Positions 57,710 through 64,000 of a DNA stretch of 64,000 nucleotides are shown here, piece after piece. The stretch spans positions 221,001 through 285,000 of the forward strand of contig NC_090164.1 in assembly GCF_017916325.1 (NCBI RefSeq), given 5' to 3'. The number at the start of each line of letters is the position of its first letter. The stretch's first letter is position 1. A program made the translations under genes and the position numbers. Below the pieces are notes generated by a model. That model was not told the DNA's origin and did not search any database. It saw only the letters and a program-made list of their open reading frames with translations. The DNA is from Leishmania martiniquensis. Its lineage: Eukaryota > Euglenozoa > Kinetoplastea > Trypanosomatida > Trypanosomatidae.

Positions 57710-59458
57710 GTCTGCGATGGGTGGGTTGAGGAGAGAGGGGAGGAAAGAGCCGGTGAGACGTGGATGGGATGAGACGCGCACAGTCGAGACGCGCGAAATA
57801 TATAAACGAAAGAAGAACAGACGACAATCGCAACTATTGCTTACGAGGAATGTCCTTTCTCAGCGAAACGTTCAGACTTCGAGAGAGGGTCAAGACGCCG
57901 ACAATGGCAGGTCGACAGTGGTCCCCTTCGTCGACGTCGAGTACTCTCTTTTAAGGCCGTTACCACGTGCCCGTGTAGATGTCCACAAGCACAGGTGCTG
58001 TGTCTCTGATGGTGGACACTGCTTCTCGAGCTATGCCGCTTTCGTGGGCAACCTCCAGGGGGGGCACAGAAGAGAAAAGAGGAAGACTAACCCACACCAG
58101 CTAGTGCACATGCACAGAGAGCGAGAACAGTCGCGATGAAACGTATGGATGTGTGCGTGCGTGTGTGTGTGTGGCGAAAGGAGAGGGGCAGGTACGCGTG
58201 AAGGGGAGGGAGGGATAAGGGGGGCAGGAGGTGGACTGAGCGTGTGTGCGTATGTATTGGCAGGGCGTATCGGCATGAACGATGTCATCGAACGAGAAAG
58301 AGAAGTGAGCGGCAAAAGGGAAGAGGCAGAGTGAACACCCACAAACGAGGAGAAAAGCGCAGCATACAGAGAGAGAGGGGGGTCATTCGTTGTGCTCGAG
58401 GGCCGAGCCCAGAGAAGAGGTGGGCCCGTGTTCGCTTGCGCCATGTCAGCGGATGCGCACTCGGCGAGGCGATTCCCCTCCTTCCTCCCCCTCCTCTTTT
58501 GTCTTCAGTCTCACTCTTTCTCCACTGCGTGTGTGTGTGTGCATACAACTCTCTTACACACCCGCGGTGTCACACATACACATATACATACACACATTCC
58601 TTTTTTTCCTCGCTGTCCATCTGCCTTTGCGCGATGGTCGATGGCACAGCCACAAAGGGACGAAGGCGTGCGCTGTGGGGGGGACGAGCAGCAAATATAG
58701 GCGCGTCCGTTTCTTCAGTACAGACGCGAGTGCACCGCGCACCCGCTCTTCTTCATCCTTCATCCAAAGCTAGAGAGAGAGAGAGAAAGCGTTGGCATGT
58801 TCACAGCTCTTTACTTCATCGCTCCGTCGCTCCGCTTTCCACTGGCGTACGCAGAGACATAGAAACGAATAGGCGCCCTCTCATCACTGAGCCTTCACCC
58901 CACACGCACACACATCGCCGATCCGATGGGCGAAGAGGGAGCAAGAGCTACGCCGAAGAGGCACAAGCATTTAGCCCCTCTTCCGCGACTCGCATACACT
59001 CTCTGTCTCTCTTAGCTACGTACGCTTACCGGGCGAACAAGGTAGGCATCAAGAAACTGCAGCCGATGAGGAGCACGGCGATGTGGAAGAGGTTGAAGGT
59101 TCCGGTAGAGAAGGTAGGCAAGGCAGAGAGGTTAAGTGAAGGCTACAGCGAGGAGGATAGTGTGAGGTGCTGCCGCTGTTTGGTGAATCGAAGTCGAAGG
59201 TCTGCCATCGCGCCACCGCTGGCACGGCGAGACCCCTAGCAGGTGAGGAGTCTGCGTCGGCGGTGGTGCCCAATGCGATGACCGCCGCCTGCAGAGTACG
59301 GGCGTGAGACTTGTCATCGCCGCTCCAGTTGACTCACACGTGCGCCCGAGTCGCTTGAGGAAGCGGAGGTCGCCGCCGGGGTGTTGCTCGTGGCGGGGCG
59401 TGCGTCTGCCACTATCGGTGCCGCTGCCGGGCGCAACCCTCCTCATATTTACGGGAAC
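57710..59458. other. 1.75-kb intercoding region
   Basis: It contains (GT)n near 58157-58174 and 58528-58541, CA-rich sequence near 58570-58600 and a GA run at about 58771-58788. A plus-strand frame (58244-59239, about 330 codons) is made of Cys/Val, Thr/Tyr and His/Thr simple sequence and is judged non-coding. The region should hold the 3' UTR of the large orphan and the U-box gene splice acceptor. Confidence 0.5.
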
Positions 59459-62400
59459 TCAAGCCTCCGACATGAGACGGCGCAGGGCAGCAAGCGAGAC
59501 AGACACGCCGTCCTTGGCATCCCCTGTCTCCGCTGTGCCCGACGCGGCTGTTGTTGCTGCAGCGGCCGTTGCTGCCTGATCGGAGTGCGGCCACCTCTGT
59601 GGTGCTAACCCGCAGGGGTCGCACGCTGCACCATTTTCGTGCGGTGCCTCCTCGTTTCTGTGGACCTCCTCCTCACACCCACCGTTGCGGTCAACGCGCG
59701 TCATCCGAAAGGTCACCGAGGTCCAGCCAGAGAGCATGCTTAGCCACCGACCCAACCACAGTGCGGCAGCGGTCGCATGTCCGCTGCTGCTCCGTGTCCG
59801 CTTGATGGTGCCAGCCTCATCCTCGGCCTCCTTGCATTGCAGCTCTCGGCTACGCTGGAGCGAGGCGCGCTGGTCGCTGAAGGTTGACGCGAAGAGCGGC
59901 AGGTGGGCCCTCAACGCTGCTGCGTTGGAGGCAGAGGAGTCGTCATCCGAGTCCGCCTCTGACCCTTCCACCCATCGCCGGCGCATCGATCTCAGCGCAC
60001 GCTTCCACCAAGCATCGTCTGCTGTGTCGTCCGCGCCCCCCAAGCGCTGAAGACCAGGAATGACGCTGCCCTTACTAGAGTAGTACTGCCGACAGTACGG
60101 AAGCACGCGCATGTGGTGTGCCGCTGACGCAGCTGTAGAAGATGACGAGGAGTCCTTGAGATCACTAGGCAGCACGGCTTCTATCATCTCAGCCGCCGCA
60201 GACGCGATGGTTGCTGAGGTGCCGCTATCGGCCCTTGACAGACAGATGTTGGCCAGCAGTGCAGGTGTCGTTCCGCCCTTGAGAAGGCTGGACTCATGCA
60301 CCACCAACACCAAGTTCGCGTGCCGCGAGAGGACGCTGCTCTTGAGCTCCTGGATGAACTGCGGGGTGACGGGGACGCCGTCGTGCATGTACAGCAAAAA
60401 AGTGATCCGGCGTCGCGTGCGGTTGGCCTGTGTGCAGGTGTGAAGTACGAGTGTGTGCTCCGTATGCTGGCGACCGAGCGGGAAGGTGCGAATAATCATG
60501 CGAGGCAGGAGCCACGTGTTGTTGAAGGAAACACGCCGAATGCGCTCTGCGATGCGCTTCTCCACGTACTCCATTGGGACAGGTCGTTCAATATCGACGA
60601 AGAAAGGAAACGTGGCGTGCAGTGACAGCTCACGCAGCACCGCCGTTGCCGCAGCGTACTCCTCCGCAATCCGCTCCTCAGCCGGCGCGGTGCGGTCACT
60701 GCCGATCGGAATGACAGTCATCGGCCGCCGTTGGTCGTCGTAGCTGAGGCGCAGGTAGGAGGCCGGGGAGAGAAGCACATCTGTGCTGCTGAGCCGATGC
60801 TCCTCGCGACGCCGGTCGGCGATCTCGGCCCGCTCAAAGTAGTCTGCGGCTAAGTCTGCCGCCGCCTGCGTGCTCCACGCGTCGCCGTCGTCCTTTGCGG
60901 TCTGCGGTGCGCAAATCGCCTCCGGCGGAGCGAACATCCGGAAAAGTGCGTTGGCGACAATTTGTGACTCAAAGTCGATTCCGACGACGTTGAGCGTGAC
61001 GATGCTCGCGAGGAACAGCCACGTGAGAAGAGACCAGTACGAGGAGAGCACATACGCCATCGGCAAGTTCCACGCGCACCGCTGCTTCATCATGACGCTC
61101 TCCTTCAGACTCAGCTTGTGTGCCTGCGTGTTGAGGAAGCGCCACATGTTCAGCGTCGTCGCTATGCGGGACCGCGTGGTTGACATAGGCAGCTGCAGGT
61201 CGATGGCTGCGTTGAGCACGTACGTGTACCGAGGGTTTCGGCCGGCCGACTCTGACAGCACCTCGCGCAAGATCATGACACTCGCCCACGGTGACAGTGT
61301 GAGCGGGAGGGAGCTGACAAGGAAGCGCAGCTCCGCGGGAATGTCGTTCGCGCCGCCGTGTGGATCTTGGCCTGTGTCCACGCTCTCCGAGCCTGGCGCC
61401 GCATCCGCTTCCTCGCTGCCCGCCCTCCTCTCCGCTTCGACGCTGGTGGCGGCGCCGCCTCTCGCGTGCCGGCCCCGGGATCTCCTATAGCCTTTCCCGA
61501 CTGCAGAGGCCGACCGTCCCACCTTCCGCTCAGCGAGCCGGCGGCGCGTGGTTTCGGGGGCCTCCGCCACGTTCACCAGCAGAAAGATCTTTCGGCGGTA
61601 CTCGTCTTGGATGTTCGGTACCGGCACGTGCTGCGTCACGAAGGCGAAGAGCTCCGTGCTCACTAGGATCGGCCGCTCGGAGTCGCTCGACCTCTCAGCC
61701 ACCTGCGCCTTGACCAGCCCTTCAATAAGCATGAGGAAGCGCTGCCGCAGCATTGGTGACACAAAGATACGCGGCGGCACCGCTGAAGCAGCGGCGGAGG
61801 AGCCATCGGAAAGAGTAGAGGCAGTCGCCGCAGCGAAGCTCTCCTCGTCTGCGGTGCCAGAGGAAGCACTGCCAGCACTGGGGTCACCACCAGCGCCGCC
61901 GACGGCGGCAGAGTCAGTCTCCGAGTCTCGAGGTAGGCACGAGGCAGAGACGGGGGTACCAAGCCCATTCGGCCAGGCGTCACGACAGCCTTGCGCCTCG
62001 GCACCTCCCGTCATCACTGCAGAGAGGGTGCTCGAGTTGGATAGCTGCCGAAGCTGCTCCTGCACCTGCTGCTTCAGCCGCCGCTGGTCACGGATAATAC
62101 CCTGGACCATCTCCTTCAGGGAACGGTACGACGAGACACACAGGGCCCAAGGACTCCCGTCCATCACGTGGAGCTCCTCCATCTGGCCACGCGCCGTTTG
62201 GTCAAAGCGGCCGCAGCCGCCAGCCGTGCCGTCAGTGGAGCCGCTGGCAAACAACTTCGTCCCCAGCTCTGACAAGTACAGGATTTCCTCCTGCGTGAAG
62301 GCGTGCCGGTCCCGCCGGGCCTTCTCCTCAAGAACGGACAAGACATCGCTCACCACAGATGTGTAAAGGTCCTCACTACCACAGTTCTCCAGCAGCGGCA

Positions 62401-64000
62401 GCACGTGACGCACCACCACCTGGAGGCTCATCGAGGACCTGTTCACGAGGCCGCTCCTCTCCAGTGCGAGCAGCGCCTCTGTTACACTGCGGTCCACAAG
62501 GCGCTTGAAATGAATTTCGCACGCCGCGCTCGTCACCATCTCTCGTAGCAGCCATGTTGTCAGCTCCGGTAGCTGCGGGCTTGCCGCCCCGATTAGTGAT
62601 CGCTCGGCCAGCCCGTACACGTGCCTCAGCACCTCGTCGCACAAAGTGAGAAGGGCTTCGTGAACGGGGGAGGGAGGCGTGGGTGAGTGGTTCGATTCAC
62701 GAGATGTAGTCTGGTCGCCCTCTCGCGGCGCCGCGAGGCGCCTGCGCAGCTGAATTATCTTACTTGCCGCCTCGAAGGCGGCCATGGGCAGCAGCGGCTT
62801 CGCATTGGCAGGGTCCAGAGTGGAAGAGGCGGTCGAAGACGACGCCCGCGCCGAGAGTGACGGTGCCGTGGGTGCAGGCGGCACCTCTGTATTTGCCATT
62901 AACGTGTAGCGCAGAAGCAGCGAAAGAAGAAGGACGTGCCGCAAGGCAAGCGAATCACCGCACGGCGCTCCGCCGTCAGGGGCGGGCAGACACGGTGTGG
63001 ATGCGCTGGTCGCCAGCGCCTGCGCGAGCTGTTGCGGCTGCAGCTGACGCGCGAGAGCCCCCCAAAACTCGCCAGAGGGAACCGACTCTCCTGCGCCAGC
63101 CGAAGCTGCACCGATAGCAGCGATAGCGGCAATGTCAGCCATCGCCACGTCGATGTGTCGCTCCTCCATACGCGCGAGGATGTGCTGAATGTCTTCCATT
63201 GTCGGAGGAGGTACAAGAGGCTTCGGCGTTCGCGCCGCGCCCGACGTGCTGAGGGGTGCATCGGCGTTGGCAACGTCACCCTGAGAGAAACCATCAGCGG
63301 CAGCACCGCCCAGCGCGGCAGCTTGCATGCGCAGCTGTTGCTGCTGTACCGACCACATGACAAACAAAGCACGCAGTGATGGCGCACGCGCGTAGCAGTC
63401 GCGGTGCTCCATCGCCGCCGACTCCTCCTGCAGCCACTTGATTCGGTTATCCTCATCTGCGCTCAGCAGCAGGCGTGCCACATACGCGGTCGCAGCGGGG
63501 AGGGGTGTGCCTGAGGCAGCCAAAGCTGCCTCTTCACTGCAGTCCTCCGCGTGCTCTTGTACCACGGCCTGTAAGTCGTCGCATGTCAAAACCACCCTTG
63601 GCGTGGTGGCCGTGCCGCCCAGGATTCGTTCATACAGATCCTCGCCAATGGTGGCGCACAGCAGCCGCTCAACGCTGGCGAGCTTCAGCGACCACAGAAA
63701 GTCATCTCGCGCCCGCCACACGCCCTCCTCCGCGGAAGACGACGAGGCAAACGTAGGGAGCGGTGCAGTGGACGAAGGAGCGCGAGAAGGCACTGCTGGG
63801 TAGAAGAGTGCACTGCAGCAGCACAAACGGTTTTCACACGCGTCCAGTCTGTGATTCCTGCCGCGGTCGCACTGCGCCGCCTCAGTATTGTACGAGGAAG
63901 GGAACACCCCCGAAGCGCACCGGCCCACACGACACTGCCGGCTCCGCAGTACCGAAAATGGCGATCGACGATGACTGCGGTACTCAGCGCTGCTTCTAGT
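59459..64000 (-). CDS. Large orphan protein with membrane segment, 5' end outside the window
   Basis: The frame is open from the stop at 59459 to the window edge (at least 1513 codons) with no ATG before residue-like position about 200 of the visible part, and coding character is already good there (FLWSLKLASVERLLCATIGEDLYERILGG), so the start lies beyond 64000. No family was recognised. Visible parts are alternating globular helical regions and Ser/Ala/Gly linkers. A likely membrane helix lies near 61000-61070 (SYWSLLTWLFLASIVTLNVVGI), preceded by a basic segment. A region around 60300-60650 follows (FPFFVDIERPVPMEYVEKRIAERIRRVSFNN, LVLHTCTQANRTRRRITFLL). The C-terminal part is hydrophilic and may have a second weak hydrophobic stretch (LGRWLSMLSGWTSVTF). 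No catalytic motif was seen. Confidence 0.82.
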   Translation of the reverse strand, partial: TRSSAEYRSHRRSPFSVLRSRQCRVGRCASGVFPSSYNTEAAQCDRGRNHRLDACENRLCCCSALFYPAVPSRAPSSTAPLPTFASSSSAEEGVWRARDDFLWSLKLASVERLLCATIGEDLYERILGGTATTPRVVLTCDDLQAVVQEHAEDCSEEAALAASGTPLPAATAYVARLLLSADEDNRIKWLQEESAAMEHRDCYARAPSLRALFVMWSVQQQQLRMQAAALGGAAADGFSQGDVANADAPLSTSGAARTPKPLVPPPTMEDIQHILARMEERHIDVAMADIAAIAAIGAASAGAGESVPSGEFWGALARQLQPQQLAQALATSASTPCLPAPDGGAPCGDSLALRHVLLLSLLLRYTLMANTEVPPAPTAPSLSARASSSTASSTLDPANAKPLLPMAAFEAASKIIQLRRRLAAPREGDQTTSRESNHSPTPPSPVHEALLTLCDEVLRHVYGLAERSLIGAASPQLPELTTWLLREMVTSAACEIHFKRLVDRSVTEALLALERSGLVNRSSMSLQVVVRHVLPLLENCGSEDLYTSVVSDVLSVLEEKARRDRHAFTQEEILYLSELGTKLFASGSTDGTAGGCGRFDQTARGQMEELHVMDGSPWALCVSSYRSLKEMVQGIIRDQRRLKQQVQEQLRQLSNSSTLSAVMTGGAEAQGCRDAWPNGLGTPVSASCLPRDSETDSAAVGGAGGDPSAGSASSGTADEESFAAATASTLSDGSSAAASAVPPRIFVSPMLRQRFLMLIEGLVKAQVAERSSDSERPILVSTELFAFVTQHVPVPNIQDEYRRKIFLLVNVAEAPETTRRRLAERKVGRSASAVGKGYRRSRGRHARGGAATSVEAERRAGSEEADAAPGSESVDTGQDPHGGANDIPAELRFLVSSLPLTLSPWASVMILREVLSESAGRNPRYTYVLNAAIDLQLPMSTTRSRIATTLNMWRFLNTQAHKLSLKESVMMKQRCAWNLPMAYVLSSYWSLLTWLFLASIVTLNVVGIDFESQIVANALFRMFAPPEAICAPQTAKDDGDAWSTQAAADLAADYFERAEIADRRREEHRLSSTDVLLSPASYLRLSYDDQRRPMTVIPIGSDRTAPAEERIAEEYAAATAVLRELSLHATFPFFVDIERPVPMEYVEKRIAERIRRVSFNNTWLLPRMIIRTFPLGRQHTEHTLVLHTCTQANRTRRRITFLLYMHDGVPVTPQFIQELKSSVLSRHANLVLVVHESSLLKGGTTPALLANICLSRADSGTSATIASAAAEMIEAVLPSDLKDSSSSSTAASAAHHMRVLPYCRQYYSSKGSVIPGLQRLGGADDTADDAWWKRALRSMRRRWVEGSEADSDDDSSASNAAALRAHLPLFASTFSDQRASLQRSRELQCKEAEDEAGTIKRTRSSSGHATAAALWLGRWLSMLSGWTSVTFRMTRVDRNGGCEEEVHRNEEAPHENGAACDPCGLAPQRWPHSDQAATAAAATTAASGTAETGDAKDGVSVSLAALRRLMSEA

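Noticed and set aside
58244..59239. Plus-strand open frame of 331 codons
   Set aside because: Runs through GT, CA and GA microsatellites; opposite to the array and without motifs.
1..64000. tRNA, snRNA or rRNA genes
   Set aside because: Scanning for B-box-like GGTTCGA motifs gave only one instance, near 62692 inside the large orphan coding region and without a matching cloverleaf.
1..64000. CRISPR array, prophage or bacterial defence island
   Set aside because: The window is trypanosomatid nuclear DNA; repeats are microsatellites and one inverted dispersed repeat, with no spacer-repeat pattern.

Overview
The window looks like nuclear DNA of a trypanosomatid of the genus Leishmania. Every supported protein gene is on the minus strand, none shows an intron, the coding regions are GC-rich at third positions, and they are separated by 0.5-5 kb of low-complexity sequence rich in (GT/CA)n, purine/pyrimidine tracts and TA arrays. 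Gene content fits as well: a GRP94/LPG3 homologue, the glycosomal import receptor PEX7, a BBSome subunit, a radial-spoke protein and several kinetoplastid-type orphans. This is one directional (polycistronic) gene cluster read right to left, with no strand-switch region in view. Starts were set at true ATG codons; several open frames extend further 5' without an ATG.

In transcription order (64 kb to 1 kb): a >1513-residue orphan membrane protein whose 5' end lies outside the window; a U-box protein; a 202-aa single-pass membrane protein; LPG3/GRP94; MPP10 of the U3 snoRNP; a 250-aa orphan; PEX7; a 217-aa orphan; a 2.9-kb gene-poor stretch; mitochondrial EF-Ts; BBS7; a 724-aa orphan; a 278-aa probable mitochondrial protein; a three-RRM RNA-binding protein; a 138-aa membrane protein; radial spoke protein 4/6; a PiT/PHO4-type phosphate permease; aprataxin; a Bet1-type Qc-SNARE; a 4.9-kb gene-free stretch; and a full-length ABCA transporter. 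As usual in these organisms, neighbours are not functionally grouped, though two flagellar genes (BBS7, RSP4/6), two secretory-pathway genes (LPG3, BET1) and two or more mitochondrial genes are present.

The most striking non-coding structure is an almost perfect inverted repeat: 645 bp at 39973-40617 and its reverse complement at 54670-55314. I find only two mismatches and no net indel. Its arms flank 14 kb that carry PEX7, a 250-aa orphan, MPP10, LPG3 and the 202-aa protein. Each arm contains two related motif copies 232 bp apart, reminiscent of the paired 79-nt signatures of Leishmania SIDER2 retroposons. Inverted repeats of this kind are known substrates for linear amplicon formation in Leishmania, and here they could also make self-complementary RNA. 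I saw no tRNA or rRNA gene, CRISPR array, viral insertion or defence system. Family assignments rest on motifs read by eye, and no database search was run.
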